Assembly: GCA_003707065.3 (NCBI GenBank)
Contig: PPXM03000013.1
Coordinates: forward strand, 62,001 to 126,000
Reading direction: 5' to 3'
Length of the DNA stretch: 64,000 nucleotides
From: Trigonopsis variabilis
Lineage: Eukaryota; Ascomycota; Trigonopsidomycetes; Trigonopsidales; Trigonopsidaceae
Part shown: one piece after another, positions 20,221 through 30,494 of the stretch
Layout of the letters: the number at the start of each line of letters is the position of its first letter
Numbering within the stretch: the first letter of the stretch is position 1
Notes under the pieces: model-generated
Database searches by the model: none
Told to the model about the DNA's origin: nothing
Seen by the model: only the letters and a program-made list of their open reading frames with translations
Position numbers and translations under genes: made by a program

Positions 20221-22340
20221 ATGTTGGATCGCTTGGAGACTGAAGGGGTGAATGCATCTACGGCCAGTCTGTCGTCGCTGTCGACGGTGGAAATATGCAG
20301 GATCATGAACTACGAGGACTCCCAGATCTACAAGGCAGTCGCCAAATGTAACGACCTTATTGCTGCTGCGATTGATGAAGTTGCGCCTAAGATACAGCGA
20401 GGAGGCCGCTTGGTTTACATTGGAGCTGGCACCAGCGGTCGTCTGGGCATCCTCGACGCCTCTGAGATTCCTCCCACCTTCTCCGCTTCCGCAGATCAAT
20501 TCGTGGCCTTCATTGCAGGAGGAGACAAGGCGCTGCGAGTGGCTCAAGAAGGCGTCGAAGATGACTACAATGGCGCCCTTGAGGAGTTTGACAGAATCGG
20601 ATTGGATGCTGACCTCGATACGGTTCTAGGGATCGCCTCTTCAGGCAGAACTCCCTATGTTGTTGGTGGTCTAGAATATGCTGCCAAACTGGGATGCACC
20701 ACCATCGGACTTACCTGCGTCAACAACTCAGAGATGGGCAAGCTCAACCTGTCCTACAACTTGGCTGCCGTGGTGGGCCCCGAGATCCTCACTGGAAGTA
20801 CTAGACTAAAGGCTGGCACGGCCACCAAGATGATTCTCAACATGCTGTCTACCGGTATCATGATCAAGATCGGCAAGACATACAATAACCTCATGGTCGA
20901 TCTCCAGGCATCAAACTATAAACTAAAACTTCGCTCTAAGCGAATTCTGCGGATGATCTGCGGGGATTTGGTCTATCCTATTGATAGCAATGGTGATCTT
21001 GCATCTTCTCCTACGCTTCTCGATACATCTCCAGCATCTGAAGCCATTCTCGATTCTCTCCTGGCAGCCTGCGGTGGTAACCTGAAACTGGCCATCTTGG
21101 TCTCCAAGTACGGACGACCAATAAGTGTGTGCCAGGAAACTCTGGCCGATGCCAATGGTGTCCTGGCCAAGGCCATGACAAGACTTGAGGAAGACTCTGA
21201 ATCAGAGTCGCTCAGTAATCACACCGCTCTTTCTGAAGTGTCTTCCGACGCAGAATCAACCGATAAAGAGGATCTTTATCTCTCGATCGACGGCGGTGGA
21301 ACTAAATGCGCGGTTACGATAGCTTCGTCTTCTGGTATTATTAGTCGCGGTAAATCTGGCCCGTGCAACTTGTGAGTAGTTTGGTTGCGACTGTTTCTGA
21401 CTCTAGGCTATCGGTTGGTTTGCAAAACGTAATACTTCAAGTCAAGCAGGCTCTTCTTGAAGCTACGTCGACTCTTCCTAAGCAGTACCTCCGCGACGAC
21501 GCACTCTTTCCCCAGTTCAAGGCTGCTTGGGTTGGCTTTGCTGGCGTTGATCGGGAATCAGAGCAGGGTGCGCTCCGCAAGGCGCTCCAGGACATGCTCA
21601 AAGAGTCACTCGAGCCCGAGAAATTAAGAGTGACGAGCGATATCCATCTTCTTTCATTTAAAGCATACCTTCACGACGATACTGAAAGCGCTGTGGCCCT
21701 TATTGTCGGCACAGGATCCATTGTTTGCAGCTACAAGCGCAATTCCGAGGGAACGTTCTCCTATCTTGCCCGATCCCATGGCTGGGGTCCTGTCTTGGGC
21801 GACGAAGGCAGCGCTTACGATATCGGTCGCCGTGCTCTTCGTCACACGTTGGACCAAATTGACAGGTACCAAATTGCCCAATCATATGGCAAATCATCCC
21901 AAATGGACAATCTTGCTCTTGCTGTTCTCGATCACTTTGAAACCAGAGATGCCCCTCTCCAGCTTTTATCCAAGGTCTTCCCTGTCAAACAAAGCGATTC
22001 GGATGGAACTTCATATAAGAATGGCATTTCTAGATTGGCTTCTCTTGTCACGTCCCTTGCTTTCTCGCAGTCGGACGCAGATGCATTGAAACTTGTCGAC
22101 GGCTGTGCACGAGACTTGGCGAGCTCTGTCCTTCGTCTTGTCGACAACTCCATTGTTAAGGCTGATTCATCTTCTCTTATCCTCAACGGCGGACTGATGA
22201 AGTTCGAGCCTTATCGAAAACTCATTCTGAGCCAGATTGCCAAAAATAATATTCATTTCAAGTACGTCGATGTCATTGATAGCGTCTCTGATGGTGTTGC
22301 TTCTTACCTGGCATCGCGAAAAAGCAACATTAGACAATAG
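20221..22340 (+). CDS. Fused N-acetylmuramic acid 6-phosphate etherase (MurQ) and BadF-type amino-sugar kinase
   Basis: Exons 20221-21371 and 21407-22340, intron 21372-21406 (35 nt), give 694 residues. Residues 1-310 are MurQ: LETEGVN start, GAGTSGRLG (68-76), DASEIPPTF with Glu82, a second acidic site Glu113, and the GSTRLKAGTATKMILNMLSTG block; the two glutamates fall where E. coli MurQ has Glu83 and Glu114. After an acidic linker (about 320-352), residues 353-694 form an actin-fold kinase of the BadF/BcrA/NAGK family: DGGGTK (357-362), GTGSIVCSY and GDEGSAYDIG. Clostridial MurK, a MurNAc/GlcNAc kinase, belongs to this family. The fusion could phosphorylate MurNAc and cleave it to GlcNAc-6-P and D-lactate. 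The start at 20221 fits the MurQ N-terminus; a longer in-frame start at 20077 is less likely. Confidence 0.9.
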
Positions 22341-22651
22341 GACTTGGCCTACACTGTACAGATACAAAAAATATAATACGGGTTAAAAACATAAAGATAG
22401 ACTGTGGGCTTGATCGTAGTTGTGATCCATGGTTTCCATTCAATATACTTTGGAAAATCATACCAGTATTCAATCTTAGTTTATCGTTAGTATGTGTGAG
22501 CTGCTTTGTTATTGGTCTACTTTGAGCCTAGTGCCATCGTCATCGCGTTCTCAGTAGTTCATGTACGCAAAGATCACCTTCTACTTTCTTACAGATAAAA
22601 GTACAGCATTAGAACCAGTTAACAAATCAAATAAGACAAAACAATCTCAAA
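22341..22651. other. Convergent 3' region between MurQ-kinase and UNC93-like copy 2
   Basis: 311 bp without an ORF, AT-rich around 22355-22390 and 22600-22640. It should hold both transcription terminators and polyadenylation sites. Confidence 0.5.
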
Positions 22652-24194
22652 CTAAACTTCAATGTTCTCGGCATCCTTGTTATCATCAATTATGACCGGT
22701 TCCTTTTCCATGGGTCGATTGCCACGCTTCATGGCTGTCTTGACATCGTCCTCGAGGGAGGTGTTCTTGACGCGGTAGATGACTAGAGGCCCAAGACAAA
22801 GGGCGCCAAAGAGAAGGACGGCGTAATAAGAACCAAACATGCGCAAGTAGCTGATATTGAGGGCGTCGACTCCAAATCCAATAGCAGCACCAGTGGCTCC
22901 CATGACCTTGTAGAAACTTGCATAGGTAGACAGAATGAGAGGGTCATTGGAAAGCGATCCCATCACCCAGAAGGCATAGGCTTGGAACATTCCGTCTTGC
23001 CATCCGTAGAAGAAGTAGAGAGCAATATATTTGGCTGCTTTAGGATTTGTCCAGTCGAGAATAGGATCATAGGTCTCTCCACGGTGACTTTGATGAGCAG
23101 GGAAGTAACCACAAGTGTTGACAGTGACGACCACGACCACGACAATGACCCAACCAGAAATAGCTCTGACACGACGAGTCATCTTTGGGAAATCAAGGTA
23201 AAAGCCAAACAACACCGACCCAACCAGCTGGGAAATACCATAGAGCAGACCGTTGAGGGACCGCGTGCGGACGTTGAAGAAGTAGGCGTTGTAATCATTG
23301 GATTGATAAGGAATATAAAACAGGGCACCCATGCCAAAAGGAAGAAAGAGGATGAAGAAAGGGTCATTTTTCAAGGTGTAGAGAGTATTTTTAACTTCAG
23401 TCAATAAGGAAGCAGGGCGGCCAACCAGGACTTTGGTGCCGTCCGATCGGATGATTCGATCGACAGGAGCGACAAAGATAGCAAGGACAGAAGCAACAAT
23501 CATGAGAATGGTGATGGCGCAGTAAGTGCCATTGCTCACGCTTCCTGCATTCTCATTATGAGCATTCTGGGCAACGGGAATGATACCGCCAATGACGGCG
23601 CCCAAGAAGGACAGAAAGAAGAACATGGAGACATATCTTCCCTTCTCGCGCTCGGTGGGATAGGACATCATGACGGCACCACAGGCGACCCAAAGTAAAG
23701 CAGCACCAACACCGCAGGCAGCTCCTCCAAAGTAAATAAAGCCATCATTCTTGGTGTTATTGTAGCACCAAAACGAGGCGCCGTAAAGAGCATAGCCTAA
23801 AGCACCAACGATAAGCGACACCCGGGCACCAATGATATTGTAGATCGAACCAGCAAGAAGAGCAAAGAAGGCAAAAAGAGCGTACAAGACGGTACCAGAG
23901 TTATCGGACGTCGTGACGTCTACTTGACCGGCACCACCCAAACTGGCCAAAACATTGAACATTCCTGGCTGTTAGACTCGCCATTTAAAACTTCCACTTA
24001 CCCACTGATAAGAAGTTGACGAAACCGACAAGAAAGACTTGGAAAAGAGGCGAAAAGTAGTTGGGGATCTTGATGAACCCAAGTTTATAGGGTGCAGGAA
24101 TAGGATACCGTTTCTCCTCGACGGCAAGGCCTTCCTGGAGGCTCTCAGCAGAGTCTGTGTTCTCTAGCGGGATGATTTTCTCGGGATCTTGCAT
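22652..24194 (-). CDS. UNC93-like (DUF895) MFS transporter, copy 2
   Basis: Exons 24002-24194 and 22652-23964 (minus strand), intron 23965-24001 (37 nt), give 501 residues. The intron interrupts the same place as in copy 1, and splicing yields NFLSVGMFNVLASLGGAGQ, the UNC93-like motif with the usual Cys-Pro replaced by Ser-Val. Multiple hydrophobic segments, GALGYALYGASFWCYNN and the WVACGAVMMSYPTEREKGR block confirm the family. It converges with the MurQ-kinase gene and is divergent from the Gfo/Idh/MocA oxidoreductase. The shared intron position shows common descent with copy 1; extensive sequence difference suggests different substrates. Confidence 0.88.
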
Positions 24195-24601
24195 TTCTCT
24201 AGTCTATCGCGCAGGAAATCCGGGGATGATTTTTGATGCTCAACAAGCCGGCGCTCTCCACAATTTATAAACAGAACCTTATCTAGTTATCAAGATCAGT
24301 CTTATCACATGAACATAGTCATCAAGTCAAGTAGATTGGGATCGCTGTATCTCTCCTATCATCTCGTGAGCGGGCAGTTTCCTCAATCGGTCGGGTGAGG
24401 CTCACTTAACGTGGCCGGGTGTCTGCGACTTTTGACAGGTGCCCACGCCAAACGTGGCAGACCCTGCACGCGAGCAATGAGGGGCGCCCAACCAAAACTG
24501 GAGCCCGCGTAACGATAAGATGGTCGTGGGGTTCTGATAAGAAAGCGTGCCTGATCGCGTCGAATAAAAGTGAATTCTCGGTCCCCAGGCTTGTTCACCA
24601 A
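24195..24601. promoter_or_regulatory. Divergent promoter with GATA motifs (UNC93-like copy 2 / oxidoreductase)
   Basis: Reverse GATAAG/GATAAC sites lie at 24278-24283, 24286-24291 and 24301-24306, and forward GATAAG at about 24514 and 24537. GTGCCCAC at about 24440 recurs in reverse orientation (GTGGGCAC) near 27268 upstream of the RidA gene. An upstream in-frame ATG at 24419 would extend the oxidoreductase by 61 residues, but that segment lacks domain-like sequence. Confidence 0.45.
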
Positions 24602-25813
24602 ATGACTGAAGCTCATCCTCACCAATGGACTGCCGATGATGGCAAGTTCAAGCCTTTTGTGACAAAACACAAGTTCAAGGCCTTGTTGCTCGGAGTCCAG
24701 CATCCTCATATGTGGACGAGGATCACCATGCTCAAATCTTGTTGTCCCTCAGTTGAAATTATCGGTTTTTTCGATGAAGATGTTGTTACGGCCGCCAGAT
24801 TTGGCGAGGTCGAGCCTGCAATTAGCAGGATCATGACCAAGGACGAGATGCTACAAAGCGACTATGATCTGTGCTTTATCCATGCTTTAGACCATGATGT
24901 GCCCCGATACGCCAAAATGTGTCTCAAGCCATCGTTGAAAGGATTGTTTTTGGAGAAACCTGGCGCTGCGTTGCCCAAGGATCTAATCGGTTTATTCGAC
25001 TACATGAAATCAGCCTATCCCAACGTGCAAGTCGAATTCGGATGGGAAATGCATTACAGTCTCACTATGGACTATCTACGGGCCGTTTACAAGTCGGGCT
25101 GCTTGGGAGTGATTACGGCTGCCCATTTTCACGGAGGCACGCCCTCGGGAGCTGCGTATGAGAAATGGCAAAGGCTGGATTCCACTTTGGGAGGATACAT
25201 ATACACCGACGGATCACACACGCTCGAACAAGTAGTCGATTTATTTGGACAACCGCAGAGAGTGTTTGCAAGTGTGCGAGCCCTTCCCGAGTCTCAGGAG
25301 TCATTCAAAACAGTCGTTGTTCATGACGATCTGTTTTCGCCTCCGAAAATGGACCAGGTTGTGATGAAGGTTGGGACTTTGAAGTCGGAAGGTGGAATCG
25401 TGAGAGAGGATATTGGATCAATAGTTATGGAGTACAAGACACTGAACGTCTCGGTTGATTTCACCGCATGGGAGGCCAACCAATGGTGCGAAGATTGGTC
25501 AATTGATATCTATGGAACGAATGGAACTGTCCATGCTCTCTTGGATCCCGCATCGGCGACCCTTTATCTGCGTGAACCTCGAGGTGGGTACCCCAAGGGT
25601 TATTCTAAACTCGAAAATCCTCCCACTACTTCTCAGGCTATTAGCTACTTCTATAGGCAGTTATGCTGCTTCCTTAGTCGTGCAAGTGGAGAGCCGTCTG
25701 AAGAAAACCTTGACGATCTTAAATGCGATTGGAAGAACGAAATTCCGTTGATGAAGACTCTTCAAGCTATTTTCGACTCAAAGAATAGCCGGACTTTTGA
25801 AAATGTACTGTAA
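24602..25813 (+). CDS. Gfo/Idh/MocA-family NAD(P)-dependent oxidoreductase
   Basis: 403 residues, one exon. The N-terminal half looks like a Rossmann fold (FKALLLGVQHPHMW, then VEIIGFFDED as strand 2 with acidic end) and contains the family hallmark EKP in LFLEKPGAA. The second half holds the family's sheet domain with GGGYIYTDGSHTLEQV-like sequence (LGGYIYTDGSHTLEQ), matching the D-x-x-x-H catalytic region. The nucleotide-binding loop is GVQHPHMW instead of the usual GxGxxG, a feature of one subgroup of these enzymes. Substrates in the family are sugars, sugar acids and inositols. Its divergent pairing with UNC93-like copy 2 suggests that it acts on the imported compound. A start at 24602 was preferred over 24419 because the upstream residues look non-coding. 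Confidence 0.78.
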   Translation: MTEAHPHQWTADDGKFKPFVTKHKFKALLLGVQHPHMWTRITMLKSCCPSVEIIGFFDEDVVTAARFGEVEPAISRIMTKDEMLQSDYDLCFIHALDHDVPRYAKMCLKPSLKGLFLEKPGAALPKDLIGLFDYMKSAYPNVQVEFGWEMHYSLTMDYLRAVYKSGCLGVITAAHFHGGTPSGAAYEKWQRLDSTLGGYIYTDGSHTLEQVVDLFGQPQRVFASVRALPESQESFKTVVVHDDLFSPPKMDQVVMKVGTLKSEGGIVREDIGSIVMEYKTLNVSVDFTAWEANQWCEDWSIDIYGTNGTVHALLDPASATLYLREPRGGYPKGYSKLENPPTTSQAISYFYRQLCCFLSRASGEPSEENLDDLKCDWKNEIPLMKTLQAIFDSKNSRTFENVL

Positions 25814-26085
25814 TAACTAAAAGCTGTCTATATATATTGCGCTATCTGCTGTACAATGGTGTTGTCAAGCTACACGTACTCAAAACTCTTCTTGGTCTGT
25901 CGTCTAAAGAAGTCACGTGTTCTAAATGCTAGGATAACTGACAGTCCCAATGCGGCGAATCTCACTCTGGCATCATTCCGACATATCACCTGTACTACAA
26001 ATGGGCTACAAATGAGCGGGGATTGATCTAGGAAAGAAACCTTCAGTAATCACCAGAATGTATATTGCATTACTATTAAAACAGA

Positions 26086-27126
26086 TTATTTGGCATAGAA
26101 AGCAGAGTAGATGGCTTTGCAGCAATCACTGACTAATTCCTTGCCTTTGTCCAGAACGCCGTTCATGGCCATGACGGGATGGGGAACGCCTTTGTAGACC
26201 TTGACAGTGGTCATGACACCGTGCTCGCGAAGCTTATCGGCGTAAGCGAGACCTTCACCTTTCAAAACGTCTAAGCCAGCAAGAGCAAAGAAAGCTGGAG
26301 GGCAGAATTCAAAGGACTCGTCGGGGTACAACATGGGAGATGCTCGAGGATCGGTCCAGGTCTTGGGATCGGGGAGATATTTATAACGATACCACATCAT
26401 CTTCTCAGCAGGCAATGCACACGTGTTGCGCAAAGTGTGCCAGGTAGAATAGGTCTCTGGAGTGGCCGAGTTATCGGTGACAGGAACAACTAAGAGCTGG
26501 AACACCACTTGAGGGCCAGTGAAGGTAGGGTCTTGCTCTTGTCGCTCAATAATCATATGAGTGAGCACGGCGCTGAGATTTCCTCCAGCAGACGAGCCAC
26601 CAACGGCGATTCTTGAGGCGTCGAAACCAAGCTCTTGAGCCATCTTGACTGTCCACAGATATCCCTCCCAGGTGTCATCGACTGCAGCAGGGAAGATGTC
26701 CTCAGGAGCAAGTCGATAGTCCACAAACACAACAGCACATCGTCCATACTCAGCCCAGTGAGTGCAATGGACATTTTCGGTGTTGATATTGCCAAGAACC
26801 CATCCACCACCGTGGAGATAGATCAAAACAGGCCACTTGTCTCCTCCATCAGCAGGCTTGCCGTTAGGAATAAACACCCGCACAGTCACATCAGGACCTT
26901 CGGTCTCGACTCGCTTGATCTTGTAGTCGGTGATACTAGCCATGGGCAGAGGCTCTCCACCTCCAGGGATAATTGGCCCTGGAGTTCGGGAAGCCTCGAC
27001 AGGCTGGTAATGGACCTGCTGCTGGTTGATGATGTACTTGTTGTAGAACTCAAGATATTGAGGATCCACCAAAGGAGCAATCTCCTTGTCAATAGGATAG
27101 GGGGGCTGAGGGGTTTGGACGGTCAT
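26086..27126 (-). CDS. HSL-family alpha/beta hydrolase (esterase)
   Basis: 346 residues, one exon. The hormone-sensitive-lipase-type oxyanion motif HGGG lies at 105-108, with VDYRLAPE at 135-142 and the nucleophile elbow GGSSAGG at 176-182 (Ser179). The C-terminal LAGLDVLKGEG supplies the catalytic Asp and GVPHPVM the His. The elbow has Ser where most members have Asp (GDSAGG). The enzyme probably hydrolyses short acyl esters or lactones; no signal peptide is seen. It is divergent from the RidA gene across 246 bp containing GTGGGCAC and GATA motifs, so the two may be co-regulated. Confidence 0.88.
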   Translation of the reverse strand: MTVQTPQPPYPIDKEIAPLVDPQYLEFYNKYIINQQQVHYQPVEASRTPGPIIPGGGEPLPMASITDYKIKRVETEGPDVTVRVFIPNGKPADGGDKWPVLIYLHGGGWVLGNINTENVHCTHWAEYGRCAVVFVDYRLAPEDIFPAAVDDTWEGYLWTVKMAQELGFDASRIAVGGSSAGGNLSAVLTHMIIERQEQDPTFTGPQVVFQLLVVPVTDNSATPETYSTWHTLRNTCALPAEKMMWYRYKYLPDPKTWTDPRASPMLYPDESFEFCPPAFFALAGLDVLKGEGLAYADKLREHGVMTTVKVYKGVPHPVMAMNGVLDKGKELVSDCCKAIYSAFYAK

Positions 27127-27372
27127 GATTTGGGGTTGGAGAGTAAACCATTCTGCGGACTTTGCGATTATAAATGAACTGGCGTTACCCTAATTGTGAT
27201 TAGCTTCATTTCTAATCGGCGAATTAACTGGTTTGCTATCAGCGCCATGCGAACCCCACATGCTGGGTGGGCACCCTCACCCATCAAGTGCGGGCACGGC
27301 CCCCACGCGACCTGGTTATCCTACCAAGATAAGAGGAGGCTTTTCCTTAGTGTAATTCTATCATTCTATCAG

Positions 27373-27793
27373 ATGCCTAGTCGAATCCCAGTTACCTCCA
27401 AGAACGCCCCTGCTCCTCTGCCGGTTTACTCCCAGGCGATCAAATATGGCGAGACCGTCTACCTGTCTGGACAGACCGCCATTGACCCTGCCACTGGAAA
27501 ATTAGTCGAGGGAGACATCACCGACCGAGCTGTAAGTATTGTGGGGTGCCGTGCACTAACGTCAGCGCCAAATCTTCAAGAACCTCACTGCTGTGTTGGA
27601 TGAGGCTGGCAGCTCCATCAACGAGGTCCTCAAGGTTACCGTCTACTTGACCGACATGAGCAACTTTGCCAAGGTCAATGAGGTCTATGTCAACTATTTT
27701 GGCGACATCAAGCCTGCCAGGACTTGCGTTGCTGCCTATCAACTTCCCTTGGGAACCGACATTGAGATCGAGCTCATCGCCGCTCTTAAATAA
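27373..27793 (+). CDS. RidA/YjgF/Mmf1-family enamine/imine deaminase, copy 1
   Basis: Exons 27373-27531 and 27566-27793, intron 27532-27565 (34 nt), give 128 residues, the usual RidA size. Diagnostic parts: the N-terminal NAPAPLPVYSQAI, VYLSGQTAIDPATGKL, and the C-terminal KPARTCVAA with the active-site arginine and DIEIELIAAL with the conserved glutamate. RidA proteins hydrolyse reactive 2-aminoacrylate and related imines from PLP enzymes and amino-acid oxidases. No targeting peptide is obvious. The gene converges on a C2H2 regulator only 71 bp away. Confidence 0.93.
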
Positions 27794-27864
27794 AAGTGCT
27801 TGTAACGTTAACCAAAACTCGATTATAGTAAAATACAAGCGTAGCCAAATAATCCCCCTTTTGT

Positions 27865-30111
27865 TCACCCTCTCGCCAGCAACCGCCTGAGACAGAAGCG
27901 TGCTTGGTCGAGCATTTCCCATCGTGAATCGGCCAGGGCTTCGTCGACCGTCATGAGCAGACTTGGAAGCAGGCGCTGACTGATTTTAGACTTTAGTTCA
28001 TCTCCTTCCAAGATCTGGGATATAATCTGCATCGTAGTCGAAACAAACTCCTCGGTCAAGAGCCAGCAATCCACATCCACTGAAGCACTAGGCCTCTCTG
28101 AATCATCACACACAACTTTGAAGTAGGCCCAGATGACTAAGGTGCACACAAATAGACACCAAGGACGCAGAGCTACCTTGTCGAGTCTCGCTGCATAGCG
28201 AGTCATGCGCTGAGAGTAATATTCATCCACATAAAACTGACTTCCCTGAAATAATGTGTCTTGGATTAAAAGCAGCGCATATCTCACAGCAATAAGGGCA
28301 TCCTGACTGGAAGCCCAACATCTGACCGACTGGCGGGCACGAAGATAGTCTCTTTTACCCAGAGGACGACCATCAAGGGAAGGGAAATCGGCAAAGACCA
28401 GAATATCAACCAGACATGACCTGTTAAGATGTAGAATGACATATAGAATTTTATGAAGAGATTTGCAAACCTCTATAGAGAGGCTCTGCTGGCTAAACAG
28501 ACTGTAAGACCACGTTTTTATTGCCTTAATCAGACTCTTTCGCCAGCCATCAGTAGCGCGAGATTCTGATGAAGAGCCCTGGATAAGACCAAAGCTAGCC
28601 GCTTCGAGGTTTTGGATCTGCCACGATATACTGTATAAACCATGGAGAAGGATCAATCTTGAAAAATGACTCGTGCTAGCGGGAAGGGGACGTTGGAAGA
28701 GCAAAGACTTTAGAGCATTGAGGAAAAGGGGTTCTCCTTTCGGCCTTTCGATAGCTCCATAAGCTTGCCACCATTCGTGAGACGAGGAAATTTCGAAAAC
28801 TTGTTCTGAACAAGGAAGCTCGAGCTGGATCTCATTTGCAGACATGCTGGGGCGATGCCCGAAAAGTACGGTATGCTGAGCGTCCATCACAAAAACAAAG
28901 TAAACCAAGCGTTTGATGGACTCGAATTCTATCCATTGTTTCCATGCTTGTTTGATATTGGTTGTATCGGACTCGGTATCCGACATTGGCTCCACCACAT
29001 ATACTTGGCCTCGACGGAGAAGAGACACAAGAGCCCCGTGGAAAGTGGTTGCCAGTTCATGATGGTATCTGGTTGACAGCATTTTTTCAAACGCCTGAAC
29101 CAGGGCCAAGCTCTGGAGAATCCAAAGAGGCGGAGGTATTAATTCTTTATAGCCCAAGATGAGCCACCGAAGTCTGCTGTGAAGTTCTACAGAGACCGAA
29201 TAAAATTTAGAGTCTCCAAAAGCAGAGCCAAGGGTGACAAGGGAAACCATGAGCAGGGGGTGGATTTCATGCGGTTTTTTCTGGAACGAGGCCTTGTGAA
29301 GGATAGGGAAATGATAGTGGTAGTTTTCAAAGTAGCGGTAAAAGTGAACTCGCAACACGGCAGGGTCAAAGAAGCCAGATATAAACATTTTTTCGTAGTA
29401 GGGGGAAGGAAGAATACAGGCGTCGACAGGGCTGCAGCTCTGCGATCCCGACGAGAATCCAAATAAGTATTTAACCAGCCTCGTCGAAGTCGTTCGCCAG
29501 ATCGCGTCTTCGGTCATCTCGTCCTCTTGGTTTGATTCTATCGATGGAGGAGCCTCTTCTATTGGCTTCTCTGACGGAGGGATAGACGCATGCCGGCTGT
29601 CGGCTTCAATATTTTCGTTCAGAGCCTGCAAGAACTCCATATCCTCTCCAGTATTCAAATCAAATAGCCAACTGATGTCTTCATTGGCAAAAGACAGGCC
29701 GTCGATCGCGGACTCTCCAAACACAGAAACGTAACGTCCGTCCGAGGTCCGACTGGATTGCGAAAGCCCAGAATCATCTTGTAAATTCATCATAATATTG
29801 TTTCCAAATCTATTTGACACCGGATCAGCCGTCTGAGTCATCCCATGCTCCGCTTCCTTGCCATCTGCATTCTGCCCGTCTTGAGCGTTATTGAGCTGCG
29901 CTATCGAATTAGCTTCAATATTTACAAGACTCTGCTGCTCCTGCTCGGGTGCTTTGACCTCAGTCGAGTATTGAGTTTTATCTGACTCGGGCATGTTTCC
30001 CGATCGACGAAACCACATCCCTTTAGCATGCCGGTCGATATGTCGTTGGTACAGGTCCTTGCGAAAGAAGCGCTTTTTACACTGCCCACAGATAAGAGCC
30101 TTGTCAGGCAT
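27865..30111 (-). CDS. C2H2 zinc-finger transcription factor with fungal-specific regulatory domain
   Basis: 748 residues, one exon. One C2H2 finger is at the very N-terminus: C8, C11, H24, H28 (CX2CX12HX3H). The middle (about 230-600) is the fungal-specific regulatory domain: FDPAVLRVHFYRYFENYHYHFPILHKASF, of which the motif FPILHKASF is typical, then VSLVTLGSAF and later KRLVYFVFVMDAQHT. Related proteins normally have two fingers. The chosen ATG lies a few bases downstream of ACTAAC...CAAG (30114-30129), which resembles a branch point and acceptor, so a further 5' exon with another finger is possible but I could not find one. It lies between RidA and the SMP-30 gene and may regulate them. 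Confidence 0.83.
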   Translation of the reverse strand: MPDKALICGQCKKRFFRKDLYQRHIDRHAKGMWFRRSGNMPESDKTQYSTEVKAPEQEQQSLVNIEANSIAQLNNAQDGQNADGKEAEHGMTQTADPVSNRFGNNIMMNLQDDSGLSQSSRTSDGRYVSVFGESAIDGLSFANEDISWLFDLNTGEDMEFLQALNENIEADSRHASIPPSEKPIEEAPPSIESNQEDEMTEDAIWRTTSTRLVKYLFGFSSGSQSCSPVDACILPSPYYEKMFISGFFDPAVLRVHFYRYFENYHYHFPILHKASFQKKPHEIHPLLMVSLVTLGSAFGDSKFYSVSVELHSRLRWLILGYKELIPPPLWILQSLALVQAFEKMLSTRYHHELATTFHGALVSLLRRGQVYVVEPMSDTESDTTNIKQAWKQWIEFESIKRLVYFVFVMDAQHTVLFGHRPSMSANEIQLELPCSEQVFEISSSHEWWQAYGAIERPKGEPLFLNALKSLLFQRPLPASTSHFSRLILLHGLYSISWQIQNLEAASFGLIQGSSSESRATDGWRKSLIKAIKTWSYSLFSQQSLSIEVCKSLHKILYVILHLNRSCLVDILVFADFPSLDGRPLGKRDYLRARQSVRCWASSQDALIAVRYALLLIQDTLFQGSQFYVDEYYSQRMTRYAARLDKVALRPWCLFVCTLVIWAYFKVVCDDSERPSASVDVDCWLLTEEFVSTTMQIISQILEGDELKSKISQRLLPSLLMTVDEALADSRWEMLDQARFCLRRLLARG

Positions 30112-30494
30112 ATCTTGCCAGTTAGTACCTTAAACATCGGCTGCGCTCACGATTTCGAACATGTCTAGCAAGGTGTTCCCTTCGCTGAAACGATTTGTTG
30201 CATCCAGGCTCCTTGCAAACATGTGATTTCTTGCTCTCTGTGTCGTTATCGCCCATTAAAGCTCATATATGGATCTCTCCATATGGGGGTCGTCGAGCGT
30301 TACGATGGTGGGAGAAAGCAAGATAAGCTGAGCAGACTCGTCCTTAACTTGCCAGGAGGAATTTAAAAGCGTACAGAAGCAGACAGCTGCGATTTATAGG
30401 CTGGATGGAGAATGATAAATGCAATCGGACGAGCGGGGTCTGGGGCTACAACACACAGTTTGAGCAAGATATAGATATAAGGAAAGCAAGCCTA
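30112..30494. promoter_or_regulatory. Upstream region of the C2H2 regulator / 3' region of SMP-30 gene
   Basis: 383 bp without a supported ORF. GATAAG occurs near 30323 (AAGATAAGC). The left edge has an acceptor-like sequence on the minus strand (ACTAAC then CAAG). Confidence 0.4.
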
